Source: Streptomyces liliifuscus (GTDB lineage Bacteria; Actinomycetota; Actinomycetes; Streptomycetales; Streptomycetaceae). Taken from it: a stretch of DNA of 64,000 bases. The translations under genes and the position numbers were made by a program. Positions 25,991-35,644 of the stretch are shown here, one piece after another (the first letter of the stretch is position 1; every line of letters starts with the position of its first letter). The stretch spans positions 5,890,001 through 5,954,000 of the forward strand of contig NZ_CP066831.1 of NCBI RefSeq assembly GCF_016598615.1, read 5' to 3'. The notes under the pieces were generated by a model. It had not been told where the DNA came from, did no database searches, and saw nothing but the letters and a program-made list of their open reading frames with translations.

Positions 25991-27868
25991 TCACCTGCCC
26001 AGGTGTCGCTCCGCGAAGTCCAGCTCCAGACGGACCTGCTTGATCCGCTCGTCCACGACCAGCGAACCGTGCCCCGCGTCATAGCGGTACACCTCGTGGA
26101 CGGCGTCGCGCGCGGCGAGTCTGGTCACGTAGTTCTCGACCTGACGGATCGGGCAGCGCGGGTCGTTGACCCCGGCGGAGATGTAGACCGGAGCCTTCAC
26201 CGCATCGACGTACGTCAGCGGGGACGACGCCTCGAAGCGCTCCGGGACCTCCTCCGGTGTGCCGCCGAGCAGCGTGCGGTCCATCGCCTTCAGGGCCTCC
26301 ATCTCGTCGTGGTACGCCGTGACGTAGTCCGCGACCGGCACCGCGGCGATGCCGAGCGCCCACGCCTCGGGCTGCATTCCGACACCGAGCAGCGTGAGAT
26401 AGCCGCCCCAGGAGCCGCCGGTGAGGATCAGCCGGTCCGGGTCGGCGAGACCGGAGGAGACCGCCCACTCCCGGACGGCCGCGATGTCCTCCAGCTCGAT
26501 CAGGCCGACGCGGTGCTTGAGCGCGTCCGTCCACTCGCGTCCGTAGCCCGTGGAGCCGCGGTAGTTGACCCGGACCACCATGTACCCGTGGTCCACCCAG
26601 GCCGCCGGGCCCGCCGCGAACGAGTCGCTGTCGTGCCAGGTCGGGCCGCCGTGGATGTCGAAGACGGTCGGCAGCGGACCCGTCACCCCGGCCGGCCGCT
26701 GGACGAGGGCGTGGATACGGCCGCCGGGACCGGTCACCCACTCGTCCTGGACGGACACCGACGCCGGCGCCTTCATACCGGGCGGGTCGAGGACGACCTC
26801 GCCGGACGTCGAGCGCACCACCGGCGGCTCGGCTGCCGACGACCACAGGAACTCCACGCTGCCGTCCGGGCGGGCCGTCGCCCCCGACACCGTGCCCTTC
26901 GGCGTCGGCACCTGCTCCAGGCCGCGGGTCGCCAGGTCGTACCGCCACAGCTCGCTGCGCGCCTCGAAGCTGTTGACCACGAGCAGCGCGGAACCGTCCG
27001 GATACCACTCGGCGCTCAGGTCGCCGTCCAGCCGGGCGGCCAGCGCCAGGTCCGTCTCCTCGCCGGACGCCGCGTCCCACACCATCGGCTCCCAGCGGCC
27101 GCGCCGCTGATGCCCGACGAGCAGCCGGGTGTCGCCGTCGACAGGGGCGAAGCCGAGCACCTCCAGACCGAGCTCGGCCGTACCGCCCTTGGTGTCGTCG
27201 AGCTCCGCGAGCGCCGAGCCGTCCATCCGCAGCACTCGCACCGCCGAGTGCATCGCGTCGCCGTGCTCGGTGTGCTCGATCGCGATCAGCGATCCGTCGT
27301 GCGAGAGATCGCCGACACCCGCCGACTCGCGGTGCCGGTAGACCTCGACGGGGTCCTCGCCGGTCCGGCTGACATAGATCGTCGAGCCGTCCTCGTCGGT
27401 CGACCGGCCGACGATCGCCGTCCGTCCGTCCCGGCCGAGCGCGAGCCCCGCGGGGTAGGAGGGGTCGAGCCCGGGAGCCGCGGGCTCGTCGAGAACGGGC
27501 TCGCCGCCCTCGCCGCCCTCGCCGCCCTTGCGGCCCTTGTCACCCTTGTCGCCGGACCCGGCGAACGGCTGGCGTCGCCAGATCCCGAACTCGTCGCCGT
27601 CCTTGTCGTCGAACCACCAGATCCACTCGCCGTCCGGCGACATCACGCCGTCCGTCGTCCCGTTCGGCCGGTCCGTGACCTGGCGCTGGTCGCCCGTCTC
27701 GCGGTCCCACGCATACAACTCGTACGTCCCTGTCGCGTTCGACACGAACAAGGACCGGTGCGGCGCGTCCTCCGCCCAGTCGGGCAAGGACACCCGCGGC
27801 GCCCGGAAGCGCTTCTCCCAGTCCGGCATGCTTCCCTCGTGCGGGACGGACCCGTTGCTCTCAGTCAT
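25991..27868 (-). CDS. S9-family (prolyl oligopeptidase-like) peptidase
   Basis: A 625-residue cytoplasmic enzyme. A beta-propeller-like N-terminal region with repeated PDG/DG motifs (~35-370) precedes an alpha/beta hydrolase domain. The nucleophile Ser486 lies in GGSWGGY, with an acidic residue in AGVNDPRCP and the catalytic His in YDAGHG, both in the expected order. A Gly/Lys/Glu-rich loop (~106-122, GDKGDKGRKGGEGGEGG) is an unusual insertion. It cleaves short peptides in known relatives. Confidence 0.92.
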   Translation of the reverse strand: MTESNGSVPHEGSMPDWEKRFRAPRVSLPDWAEDAPHRSLFVSNATGTYELYAWDRETGDQRQVTDRPNGTTDGVMSPDGEWIWWFDDKDGDEFGIWRRQPFAGSGDKGDKGRKGGEGGEGGEPVLDEPAAPGLDPSYPAGLALGRDGRTAIVGRSTDEDGSTIYVSRTGEDPVEVYRHRESAGVGDLSHDGSLIAIEHTEHGDAMHSAVRVLRMDGSALAELDDTKGGTAELGLEVLGFAPVDGDTRLLVGHQRRGRWEPMVWDAASGEETDLALAARLDGDLSAEWYPDGSALLVVNSFEARSELWRYDLATRGLEQVPTPKGTVSGATARPDGSVEFLWSSAAEPPVVRSTSGEVVLDPPGMKAPASVSVQDEWVTGPGGRIHALVQRPAGVTGPLPTVFDIHGGPTWHDSDSFAAGPAAWVDHGYMVVRVNYRGSTGYGREWTDALKHRVGLIELEDIAAVREWAVSSGLADPDRLILTGGSWGGYLTLLGVGMQPEAWALGIAAVPVADYVTAYHDEMEALKAMDRTLLGGTPEEVPERFEASSPLTYVDAVKAPVYISAGVNDPRCPIRQVENYVTRLAARDAVHEVYRYDAGHGSLVVDERIKQVRLELDFAERHLGR

Positions 27869-28040
27869 GGCCCCATACTGCCCGCACTGGACGACATTGC
27901 GCTCCCGGGGTCCTCAGCCTGTGGAAAACTCCGCGGGCCGAGCCTGCGCCGAGGCCGCGCCGAGGCCGTCGCGGCAGGGGCAATGTCCGGGTCCGTGCAG
28001 CTCAGGGCCGATTGTCAGTGGCCGGGTGCACCATGGCGCC

Positions 28041-28424
28041 ATGACCTCATCGACCGATCTGCGCAAAACAGTGGAGAGCTTCTGGGCCACGGCCGAGGAC
28101 AGGAACTGGACGGCCTTCGCGGACACCCTCGCGGAGGACGTCGTCTACACCCTTCCCCAGACGCGCGAGCGCGTCAGCGGGCGGGAGAGGTACGTCGAGT
28201 TCAACCGCGAGTATCCCGGCGACTGGCATCTGAGGATCGAGCGCATAGTCGCCGAGCCCGGCCAGGTCGTCACCTGGGTCCACTTCACGGTGGGCCTGGA
28301 CGAGATGTACGCGATCTCGTTCTTCACGGGTGACGCGGAGGGCCGCGTGCTGACGGTCACGGACTTCTGGCCCGAGCCGTACGAACCTCCGGTGGGGCGG
28401 GAGCACTTGGTGGAGCGGTACTGA
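28041..28424 (+). CDS. SnoaL-like (NTF2-fold) protein
   Basis: A 127-residue protein starting MTSSTDLRKTVESFWATAED, with the NTF2/SnoaL pattern of an N-terminal helix pair and a curved sheet (FADTLAEDVVYTLPQT, VTWVHFTVGLDEMYAISFF). Members act as small cyclases, isomerases or ligand binders. No neighbouring pathway suggests a substrate. Confidence 0.82.
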   Translation: MTSSTDLRKTVESFWATAEDRNWTAFADTLAEDVVYTLPQTRERVSGRERYVEFNREYPGDWHLRIERIVAEPGQVVTWVHFTVGLDEMYAISFFTGDAEGRVLTVTDFWPEPYEPPVGREHLVERY

Positions 28425-28451
28425 TCGGCGAGCGCCACTGATCGGGGAGCG

Positions 28452-28835
28452 TTACTGATTGGTGGAGTGCTGCTGAGGGAGGCCGCCTTCGTCGTTCCGG
28501 GGCCGGGCCTGGGCGCGGGGCGGCGGCGTCCGCATCACCAACACCGCTGTTCCGCTGTCCAGGTCGACGCGTGTGCGGTGCGGGGGCGCGCCGTCCTCCT
28601 CGTCGTCCCGGAGCACGAGGGCCGACTCCCGCTCCTTGAGTTCGTTCTGCTTGCCCGGTGACAGCGCGCCGTGCAACTGCTCGAAGCCGGTCGCCGACAC
28701 CTGCCCGACCCGCGCCCCGTTGCGCCAGGGCAGCACCCCGGCCCGCCCGGCCCGCAGCATCAACTGATCGACGAACGCGATGACCGTCAGCAGGATGACC
28801 AGTCCGGGGAGGGAGGCGAACACGGCGAATTCCAT
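28452..28835 (-). CDS. Small membrane protein (DUF6191-like)
   Basis: A 127-residue protein with one N-terminal hydrophobic helix (VFASLPGLVILLTVIAFVDQL), a conserved cytoplasmic block (ATGFEQLHGALSPGKQNELKERE) and a disordered polar tail. Similar proteins are common and uncharacterised in streptomycetes. It is convergent with the SnoaL-like gene. Confidence 0.7.
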   Translation of the reverse strand: MEFAVFASLPGLVILLTVIAFVDQLMLRAGRAGVLPWRNGARVGQVSATGFEQLHGALSPGKQNELKERESALVLRDDEEDGAPPHRTRVDLDSGTAVLVMRTPPPRAQARPRNDEGGLPQQHSTNQ

Positions 28836-28875
28836 CGGCCCATTGTGGGGCGGGGCGCACCGCGGGGACAGACCC

Positions 28876-28995
28876 CGGACCCGGGACCATGCGCCCGTAC
28901 GGACCGGGGACTACGCACCCGTACGGACCCGGGACCACGCACCTGTGCGGTCCTGCGATCACGTGCCCGTGCGGTCCTGCGATCACGTGCCCGTA
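28876..28995. repeat. 24-bp tandem repeat, five copies
   Basis: Five contiguous 24-bp units plus a partial sixth. The first three follow CGGACCCGGGACCATGCGCC-like sequence and the last two CGGTCCTGCGATCACGTGCC, each unit ending CCGTA or close to it. The array fills the gap between two minus-strand genes and enters the 3' end of the TrkA-N gene by 13 bp. Because 24 is a multiple of three, slippage would keep frame. Confidence 0.85.
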
Positions 28996-31121
28996 CGGTC
29001 CCGGGGGCGTCGTCCCAGCAGTTCGGCGAGGCCTCGTCGGGTGGCCGCGATGACCACGCGGTCCTCGGAGCCGAGCACGTAGGTGGGAGGCAGGTCCCAG
29101 ACCAGGCCCGACGGGCGCTCGGGCGAGCCCGGGGCGGGAGCGGTGGCGGTGGCCGTGCCGAGCCGGCGTTCCTCGGGCGAGGCGCTGTCCAGGGCGAGCA
29201 CCCGCCACGCTCCCGCACGGAACGCCTCGGCGACCGTACGGCCCTCCAGGTGCGGATGCCCGGCGACGTCCAGGGCGGCGAAGAGCAGGACCCGGCGTTC
29301 GACCGGGATCGCGCCCAGGATCTGGCGGCCCATCATCGCTCCGGCGAAGGCGGGCGCGGCCAGATGGGAGACGCTGCGGCTGCGGGTGAGCGCGTGCGGG
29401 TGGGTGGCGCGCAGGGTGCGGTAGACGGCGGTGGCGAAGTCGTCGTCGTACAGCCGCAGCACCACGCGTAGATCGGGCCGCACCGACCTTGCGTACAGGG
29501 AGGCTTCCAGGTTGGTGGTGTCCGCGCTGGTCAGGGCGAGCAGGGCGTGCGCACGGTGGATCTTGGCGGCTTCCAGGACGCCTTCCTGGGTGACGTCACC
29601 GAGGACGACGGGCACGCGCAGCCGGCGTGCGAGGGCGAGCCCGCGCGCGTCGGGGTCGGCCTCGACGCACACGACGGGGATGTGCAGTTCGCGCAGGCGG
29701 GCGAGGACACGTGTGCCGATCTTGCCGAGCCCGAGGAGCACGACGTGATCGGAGAGCCCACGGGGCGGCTTCCGCAGCGCGGTCCCGCTGCGGAACGTAC
29801 CGAGGCCCTCCAGCACGGCGGCGAGGAGCACGGGGAGCAGCAGCAACCCGACGAGACCGGAGAGGAGTTGGAGGATCTGGCGGCCGAGGGGGCCTTCGAG
29901 CGCGGGTTCATTGATGGCGAAGAGATCGAGGAGGGTCAGATAGGTGGCGTGCAGCGGATGGTCGCCCGTCGTCACCATGGACGCGACCGCGAGCGCCACC
30001 ACACAGGCCACCAGACCCGCGAACGACCAGCGCAGCCGCCGGGAGAACAGTCTGCCGAAGGGCAGGACACTGCGTCCGGCGGGGAGCGGCGGACCGGAGT
30101 ACGACACCGTCTCCAGGACGATGGTGCCGCGCCCGGTCGCGGCGGCCACGGAGCGTTCGTCGGGCAGGAGCCGCGGCGCGTTCTCCCCGCTGCTCTCCGA
30201 ACCGTCCGCGCCGGCCGGGTCGTTGGTGGTGGCCGAGAGCAGGGCCAGCGTGCACAGGCCCGGGTCGGCGACCTCCCCGGGCCCCGGGGGCTGCCGTTCC
30301 ACGGCCCGGAGCATCAGTCCGTCGGTCTGTACGACCTTGCTGGTCCCGGCGACCGCGGTCGCCGCCAGCGCGGGCGCGGCGGTGTCGGCGTCGGAGAGCA
30401 CGGTCGTGGAGGCGTCGAGGAGTACGGGCCCGCGTGGACCACCGTCCCCCCTGCCGTTCCCTCCCCCGTCTCCTCCGCCGTCTCCTCCGGCATTCGCTCC
30501 GGCGCCCTCTCCGGCGTCCGCCAGACCCGCCATGGCCAGGGCGGAGGCCTGGTCGAGGAGGGCCTCGATGTGCTGGCCGAGACGGCGGTTGTAGAGCCGG
30601 ACGACCAGACGCAGACGGGGGTTGAGGCGGCGGGCCATCAGTGCGGCGCGGATGTTCGTCTCGTCGTCGTCATGGACGAGCGCCAGCGCGGCGGCATGCT
30701 CGACACCGGCTTCGGCGAGCACGGCCTCGGTCAGGACGGGGGCCTCCAGCACGCGGGCGGGGCGGGGCTCTTCGGAGGTGGCGGACCGATTCGCCGAGGT
30801 GGTTCCCCGGGGAGACGTGGCTCCGCGGGTCAAGGAGACGGTGGCTCGGCCCGCCGCGCCCTCACCGGTGCCGCCGCCCCCGCTTCCGCCGGTGCCACTG
30901 CTGTTGCCGCCGCCAATGCCCCCGATACCGCCGTTGGCCGTCGCCCGGGTCACCGCCGCCGACACCCGGTCGAGCAGCGCCGAGGCGCGGGCCCGCCCGA
31001 CGACCGGCGGCCGTACGGTGCCCTCGGCGGACGGTACGACCAGAGTCACCCGCTCCCCGTAGACACCACGCAACTCGGCCGCCAGCCGGTGTGCGAGGGC
31101 ATCGTCCCCGCACACCACCAT
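28983..31121 (-). CDS. TrkA-N/RCK domain membrane protein (ion channel-like)
   Basis: About 712 residues from the ATG at 31121 (MVVCGDDALAHRLAAELRGVYG). The true start is uncertain, because the frame is open further upstream. An N-terminal Rossmann RCK domain with a Gly-rich low-complexity insert precedes two or more membrane helices (LVACVVALAVASMVTTGD; LLSGLVGLLLLPVLLAAVL). A second TrkA-N domain follows (DHVVLLGLGKIGTRVLARLR, VVCVEADPDARG). The order RCK-pore-like helices-RCK resembles large NAD-gated potassium channels, but I see no clear TVGYG filter. A 24-bp repeat array overlaps its end. Confidence 0.78.
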   Translation of the reverse strand: MVVCGDDALAHRLAAELRGVYGERVTLVVPSAEGTVRPPVVGRARASALLDRVSAAVTRATANGGIGGIGGGNSSGTGGSGGGGTGEGAAGRATVSLTRGATSPRGTTSANRSATSEEPRPARVLEAPVLTEAVLAEAGVEHAAALALVHDDDETNIRAALMARRLNPRLRLVVRLYNRRLGQHIEALLDQASALAMAGLADAGEGAGANAGGDGGGDGGGNGRGDGGPRGPVLLDASTTVLSDADTAAPALAATAVAGTSKVVQTDGLMLRAVERQPPGPGEVADPGLCTLALLSATTNDPAGADGSESSGENAPRLLPDERSVAAATGRGTIVLETVSYSGPPLPAGRSVLPFGRLFSRRLRWSFAGLVACVVALAVASMVTTGDHPLHATYLTLLDLFAINEPALEGPLGRQILQLLSGLVGLLLLPVLLAAVLEGLGTFRSGTALRKPPRGLSDHVVLLGLGKIGTRVLARLRELHIPVVCVEADPDARGLALARRLRVPVVLGDVTQEGVLEAAKIHRAHALLALTSADTTNLEASLYARSVRPDLRVVLRLYDDDFATAVYRTLRATHPHALTRSRSVSHLAAPAFAGAMMGRQILGAIPVERRVLLFAALDVAGHPHLEGRTVAEAFRAGAWRVLALDSASPEERRLGTATATAPAPGSPERPSGLVWDLPPTYVLGSEDRVVIAATRRGLAELLGRRPRDRTGT

Positions 31122-31297
31122 GTGCGCACCGCGATCGTCCGACCCGCTCTGATTAGGAAGGCTCGCCACAACAGCACAGAGTGCCTCACCGGCACGGACG
31201 GTTGCACAGGGGCCTGCCGCAAGGGAGTTGAGGCGGGGGTTCCGCGGGACACTGGCCGCCCGAACCGACCGCACTGCCAGAAGGATGGTGACGAGTG

Positions 31298-31831
31298 ATG
31301 CCCGACGAAGAGTCCGTACAGCCCGTACAGCCGGTGGAGCCAGCGGAGTTAGAGAAATCCGCGGAGCCCGTGAAGCCGGTGGAGACAACATCGGCGCAGC
31401 CGCCGGAGGGCGTCCCCACGGATGCCCCCACGGGCGTCCCCGCGGATGTACTTGCGGAGATCCCCAAGGGCAACCCGGCTGTCGTGCTGCTGGAGCGGCT
31501 GGCCGAGAAGCTGGGCGGGCGCGCCTCGGTGACCACCGTCTACGGCGAACCCGTGACCAGGCACGGAGTCACGGTCATCCCCGTCGCCAAGGTCGGGTTC
31601 GGCTTCGGGGCCGGTGTGGGCCGCGAGGCCGGCGCAGCCAAGACCGGCGAGGGCGGTGGCGGAGGCGGCGGCGTGGGCGCGAAGCCCATCGGCTTCATCG
31701 AGATCCAGGAGGGCTTCGCCACATACCGCCCGATCCGCGATCCCTGGGTCGATGTCTTCGTCCCGTTGGCGGTGGTCGCACTCGGCAGTGCGCTTCCCGG
31801 GATCATCGGGGCGCTGCGCCGCAGGAAGTGA
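31298..31831 (+). CDS. GerW/YtfJ-family sporulation-associated protein
   Basis: A 177-residue protein. A Pro/Glu/Val-rich N-terminal extension with PVQPVEP-type repeats precedes the conserved core (ASVTTVYGEPVTRHGVTVIPVAKVGFGFGAG), a Gly-rich loop, and a C-terminal hydrophobic helix (VFVPLAVVALGSALPGIIGAL). GerW-like proteins localise to spores in Bacillus. An in-frame GTG at 31295 adjoins the chosen ATG. It is divergent from the TrkA-N gene. Confidence 0.85.
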   Translation: MPDEESVQPVQPVEPAELEKSAEPVKPVETTSAQPPEGVPTDAPTGVPADVLAEIPKGNPAVVLLERLAEKLGGRASVTTVYGEPVTRHGVTVIPVAKVGFGFGAGVGREAGAAKTGEGGGGGGGVGAKPIGFIEIQEGFATYRPIRDPWVDVFVPLAVVALGSALPGIIGALRRRK

Positions 31832-31989
31832 CGGCTCGGGCGCGCCTTGGCCGGAAGCGGGCGGGCCCTGGCCGGAACACGGGCGCGCCCGGCCGGAACA
31901 TCAGGATGAGAAGCTGTGCGGGAACGGGCGTACTGAAGGTGGAGGGCAACCCACCCGCGAAGCCCTTCCCTACCGGAGGTACCTCTCCC

Positions 31990-33000
31990 GTGACCACAAC
32001 CGACACAGCGCCGCCCGGGGTTGAGGACCGCGAGACGGACGAGCGGAAGGGCTGGCAGTTCAACTCGCCCCTCGTCCTGATCATGCTGCTGCTCGTGGGG
32101 ATCGTGCTCCAGGGCCCGATCCGCGGGGCGCTGTCCGCGCCGGTGATGCAGAGCTGGATGACCGTGTTCGTCGCGGTGATGGTGCAGGCGCTGCCCTTCC
32201 TCGTGCTCGGCGTGCTGCTGTCGGCGGTCATCGCGGTGTTCGTCCCGCCGTCGTTCTTCGCCCGCGCGCTGCCGGGGCGGCCCGCTCTCGCGGTGCCGGT
32301 CGCGGGGATGGCCGGGGCGGTGCTGCCGGGCTGTGAGTGCGCGTCCGTGCCGGTGGCGGGGGCGTTGGTGCGCCGAGGTGTCACGCCCGCGGCGGCGCTG
32401 GCCTTCCTGTTGTCCGCCCCGGCGATCAACCCGATCGTGCTGACCGCGACGGCCGTCGCGTTCCCCGGAAAACCCCAGATGGTCGCGGCCCGTTTCGTGG
32501 CGAGCCTGCTGGTGGCCTGCATGATGGGCTGGCTGTGGCAACGGCTCGGCCGCGCCGACTGGTTGCGCCCACCGAGCCGTCCGGCGTCCGACGGCCTCGG
32601 CAAGGGCGCGGCGTTCTGGGGATCCGTACGGCACGACGTGATGCACGCGGGCGGCTTCCTGGTCGTGGGCGCGATGGCCGCGGCCACGCTCAAGGCCGTG
32701 GTCCCGGAGGAGTGGCTGAGCCTCGCGGCCGACAACCCGGTGGTGTCCGTCCTCGCCCTGGCGGTCCTGGCCGTGCTGCTCTCCATCTGCTCCGAGGCGG
32801 ACGCGTTCGTGGCGGCCTCCCTGACCCAGTTCTCGCTCACGGCCCGGCTGACGTTCCTCGTGGTGGGCCCGATGATCGACCTGAAACTCTTCGCGATGCA
32901 GACGGCCACCTTCGGCCGCGAGTTCGCCCTGCGCTTCGCGCCCGCCACCTTCGCCCTGGCCGTCCTGGTCTCGGCCCTGGTCGGGGCGGTGCTGCTGTGA
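31990..33000 (+). CDS. Permease (PF03773-like, YcgR type)
   Basis: A 336-residue polytopic membrane protein starting at GTG 31990, with an upstream GGAGG. About eight hydrophobic helices are visible. The conserved metal/thiol motif GCECASVPVAGALVRRGV and SAPAINPIVL are hallmarks of this permease family (ArsP-like). It is coupled to the next gene by a GTGA overlap. In Bacillus the equivalent pair (YcgR-YcgQ) belongs to the Zur zinc regulon; whether that applies here is not visible from sequence. Confidence 0.88.
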   Translation: MTTTDTAPPGVEDRETDERKGWQFNSPLVLIMLLLVGIVLQGPIRGALSAPVMQSWMTVFVAVMVQALPFLVLGVLLSAVIAVFVPPSFFARALPGRPALAVPVAGMAGAVLPGCECASVPVAGALVRRGVTPAAALAFLLSAPAINPIVLTATAVAFPGKPQMVAARFVASLLVACMMGWLWQRLGRADWLRPPSRPASDGLGKGAAFWGSVRHDVMHAGGFLVVGAMAAATLKAVVPEEWLSLAADNPVVSVLALAVLAVLLSICSEADAFVAASLTQFSLTARLTFLVVGPMIDLKLFAMQTATFGREFALRFAPATFALAVLVSALVGAVLL

Positions 33001-33887
33001 ACCGCCAGGCTCAGGCGGCCGTCCTCTTCCTCACCGGCGGCGCGATCCTGCACGCCGCCCTCACCGACCTCTATCTGCGGTACGTGAAGGCCGGGTTGCA
33101 GCCGCTGCTGCTGGCGGCGGGGGTCGTCCTGATCGCCACGGCGATCGCGACGGTCTGGTACGAGCGGCAGGCGGCGCGTACGTCCGCCGGGAACGGGCCG
33201 TTGGCCGAGCGTCACCATGAGGCGGCCGCAGGCACGGATGCGGGTAAGGCCACGGCCGCAGACACGGGCGCAGGCATAGCCGCCGAAGCCCCGGCCCACA
33301 CCGACGCCTCAGTTCAAGTGGGGACCCTGGCCGACCCCAACGACCATGGCCATGGCGACGCCGAAGCCCACGCCCACCGCGAACCCCGTATCTCCTGGCT
33401 TCTGGTCCTCCCCCTTCTAGCCCTGATCCTCGTGGCCCCGCCGGCCCTCGGCTCGTACAGCGCCATGCGCACCGGCACGGCCCTGCAGAAGCAGCCCTGG
33501 GGCTTCGCGGACCTCCCCGCCGGCGACACGATCCGGCTCAACCTCGTCGACTACGCGGGCAGGGCGGCGTACGACCACGGCCGTTCCCTCGATCACCGCC
33601 ACATCAAGATCGCCGGCCTGCTGGCCCTGGACCGGGACGGCACCCCGTACCTGGTCCGTATGGCACTCAGTTGCTGTGCCGCCGACGCCCAGCCGGTGAA
33701 GATCGGCCTGACCGGCCGGATTCCTCCCGTCCTGCGCCCGGACAGCTGGCTGGAGGTCACCGGCACGTACACCACCAAGCGGACCAAGGACCCGGTGAAC
33801 GACGGCATCATCCCGTTCCTCGACGTCACCGAGGTGAAACCGGTCAAGGCGCCGCGAGACCCGTACGACGAGAGCTGGAACGGCTGA
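32997..33887 (+). CDS. TIGR03943-family putative permease subunit (YcgQ type)
   Basis: A 296-residue protein with two N-terminal membrane helices (VLFLTGGAILHAALTDLYL; LLLAAGVVLIATAIATVWY). A His-rich loop (HGHGDAEAHAHRE) that could bind metal, a third helix, and an external domain with the CCAADAQPVKIGL motif follow. It is co-translated with the permease upstream, and the two are expected to form one complex. Confidence 0.87.
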   Translation: MNRQAQAAVLFLTGGAILHAALTDLYLRYVKAGLQPLLLAAGVVLIATAIATVWYERQAARTSAGNGPLAERHHEAAAGTDAGKATAADTGAGIAAEAPAHTDASVQVGTLADPNDHGHGDAEAHAHREPRISWLLVLPLLALILVAPPALGSYSAMRTGTALQKQPWGFADLPAGDTIRLNLVDYAGRAAYDHGRSLDHRHIKIAGLLALDRDGTPYLVRMALSCCAADAQPVKIGLTGRIPPVLRPDSWLEVTGTYTTKRTKDPVNDGIIPFLDVTEVKPVKAPRDPYDESWNG

Positions 33888-34038
33888 ACCGGGCGCAGGT
33901 CTGCGACGCCGCCGACTTCGCGGTGGAACCTGTCGATCCTCTGTCGATAGCCGGCGTACGGGGGGAGCGGCGACCAAGTGTGGGACAGGATGAGCGAGTT
34001 GAAGGCTCTCACCCCACTCTTCCCGGAGGCCCGCAACC

Positions 34039-35028
34039 ATGACCCGCAGTCACCCGCACCCGCACTCCCACCCTTCTCGACGCGCCCTCCTGGGCGGCGC
34101 CGCCCTCACCGCGTTCGCGGTGGCGACGGGCGCAGGCGCAGGTACGGCGAACGCAGCCACCGGCACCAGGACCGCGGCGGCCACCACCGGCGGCGGCACG
34201 TGGCCGACCGAGTTCCCGCTCCCCAACGGCTTCCTCCCCGAGGGCATAGCCATCGGCAGAAAGCCGTACGCGTACATGGGCTCGCGCGCCAACGGCGCCC
34301 TCTACCGCACCGACCTGCGCACCGGCGAGGGCGGGATCCTCTTCGCGGGCGGCACCGGCCTGATAGCCGTCGGCCTGAAGCTCGACCATGACGGTCTCCT
34401 GTACGTGGCAGGCAACACCGGTGTGGCCCGTACCCATGACTCCCGCACGGGCGAAGTGGTCGCAACACACCAACTGACAGAACCGACCGGCCACTTCATC
34501 AACGACGTCACGCTCCTCGGTGACCGAGCCTGGTTCACCGACTCACGCGCCGCCGCGCTCTACGGAGTACCGCGAGGCCGGGCCGGAACCGTACGGACGT
34601 TGCCCCTCACCGGCGACTGGGTCCAGCTCCCCAACGTCAACAACGCGAACGGCATCGTCGGCACGCCCGACGGCCGCGCCCTGATCGTCGTCAAGAGCAC
34701 CCCGGGCGAGCTCTACAACGTGAACCTCAAGACGGGTCACGCCACCAAGATCACGCTGATCGGCGCGACCGACGTGGTGAACGGCGACGGCCTCTACCGC
34801 ATCGGCCGCACCCTGTACGTGGTCCAGAACCGTCTGAACCTCATCAGCGTGTTCCGGCTCAACTCCAACGCCACGACGGCCACTCTGACCGGCACGATCA
34901 CGGACCCCCGCTTCGACGTCCCCACAACGGCGGCCCGCTTCGGCAACCGCCTCTACCTGGTCAACGCCCGCTTCACCAGCCCGCAGACCCCGGAAACGAC
35001 GTTCACGGGCGTGGCGGTCCCGATCTGA
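34039..35028 (+). CDS. Tat-exported beta-propeller protein (SMP-30/gluconolactonase-like)
   Basis: A 329-residue secreted protein with a twin-arginine-type leader (PSRRALLGGAALTAFAVA) and a six-bladed propeller pattern of repeated GLAIGRKPYAYMG-like and NDVTLLGDRAWFTDS blocks. The latter resembles the metal-binding Asn-Asp motif of SMP-30 enzymes. A histidine-rich stretch precedes the signal. Activity is not known; lactone hydrolysis or a ligand-binding role are possible. Confidence 0.8.
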   Translation: MTRSHPHPHSHPSRRALLGGAALTAFAVATGAGAGTANAATGTRTAAATTGGGTWPTEFPLPNGFLPEGIAIGRKPYAYMGSRANGALYRTDLRTGEGGILFAGGTGLIAVGLKLDHDGLLYVAGNTGVARTHDSRTGEVVATHQLTEPTGHFINDVTLLGDRAWFTDSRAAALYGVPRGRAGTVRTLPLTGDWVQLPNVNNANGIVGTPDGRALIVVKSTPGELYNVNLKTGHATKITLIGATDVVNGDGLYRIGRTLYVVQNRLNLISVFRLNSNATTATLTGTITDPRFDVPTTAARFGNRLYLVNARFTSPQTPETTFTGVAVPI

Positions 35029-35048
35029 GGCCGAGTACACGTACGAGT

Positions 35049-35093
35049 AAAGGATGGGGCAGAGGGACCGAAGCGACCTCTGCCCCATCCTTT
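35049..35093. terminator. 17-bp stem-loop terminator
   Basis: A perfect 17-bp stem (AAAGGATGGGGCAGAGG at 35049-35065 with its complement at 35077-35093) has an 11-nt loop and runs into TTTTGCC. It lies 21 bp after the propeller protein gene and before the next secreted protein, so it ends that transcript. Confidence 0.88.
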
Positions 35094-35230
35094 TGCCGCT
35101 GAATTCCTGTGCGGGATTGTCCGCGGGCTTCCGTACGGGACCGACACTTCCACCCTCCTCGAAGTGTTACCGCGTTCGGGCGCCTGGTCGTCACACTGGG
35201 CGGAATCCGAGCAAAGGAGCACAGCACTTC

Positions 35231-35644
35231 ATGACTCTGCGCCGAATCAACACGTTTCTTACCTCGATCACCATGGTGGCGGCGGCATCGCTGTTCGGCC
35301 TGGCGGGCTCCGCCCAGGCACAGCAGGCCGCGCCGGCCGCGGGCTGCTCGTCGATCGGGGGCGGAAAGTACAACTGCAATGTGTGGAAGACGGCTTCCAC
35401 CTGGTGGTGCACCACGACCGAAGTGACGGACAGCTGTGACGGCGTACCGGCCGGAACCCTGCGCGCGGGCACCAACTACTTCTACTGCCAGATCTGGGGC
35501 CACAACTTCTCGTCCGGCCCGTACTACAACCACTGGTGGGCGCTGACGGACGACGACAGCGGCAACTCGCGTGTCTGGCTGCCCGTCGTCTGGATCAGCG
35601 GTGGCGTCAACGACGGAAAGATCCCGGGCCTCCCGGAGTGCTGA
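35231..35644 (+). CDS. Small secreted cysteine-containing protein
   Basis: A 137-residue protein with a Sec signal peptide (MVAAASLFGLAGSAQA) and a ~100-residue mature part rich in Trp, Gly and Asn. Cysteines are in GCSSIGGGKYNCNVW, WWCTTT, DSCDG, FYCQIWG and the final LPEC, an even number that suggests disulfides. An AAAGGAG site precedes the ATG. I do not recognise a family; secretion is the firm inference. Its end overlaps the convergent regulator gene by 38 bp. Confidence 0.72.
   Translation: MTLRRINTFLTSITMVAAASLFGLAGSAQAQQAAPAAGCSSIGGGKYNCNVWKTASTWWCTTTEVTDSCDGVPAGTLRAGTNYFYCQIWGHNFSSGPYYNHWWALTDDDSGNSRVWLPVVWISGGVNDGKIPGLPEC

Noticed and set aside
28780..29082. Repeat protein with eight-residue DHAPVR-type units
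   Set aside because: It is the translation of the 24-bp minisatellite and overlaps the minus-strand DUF6191-like and TrkA-N genes; there is no ribosome site.
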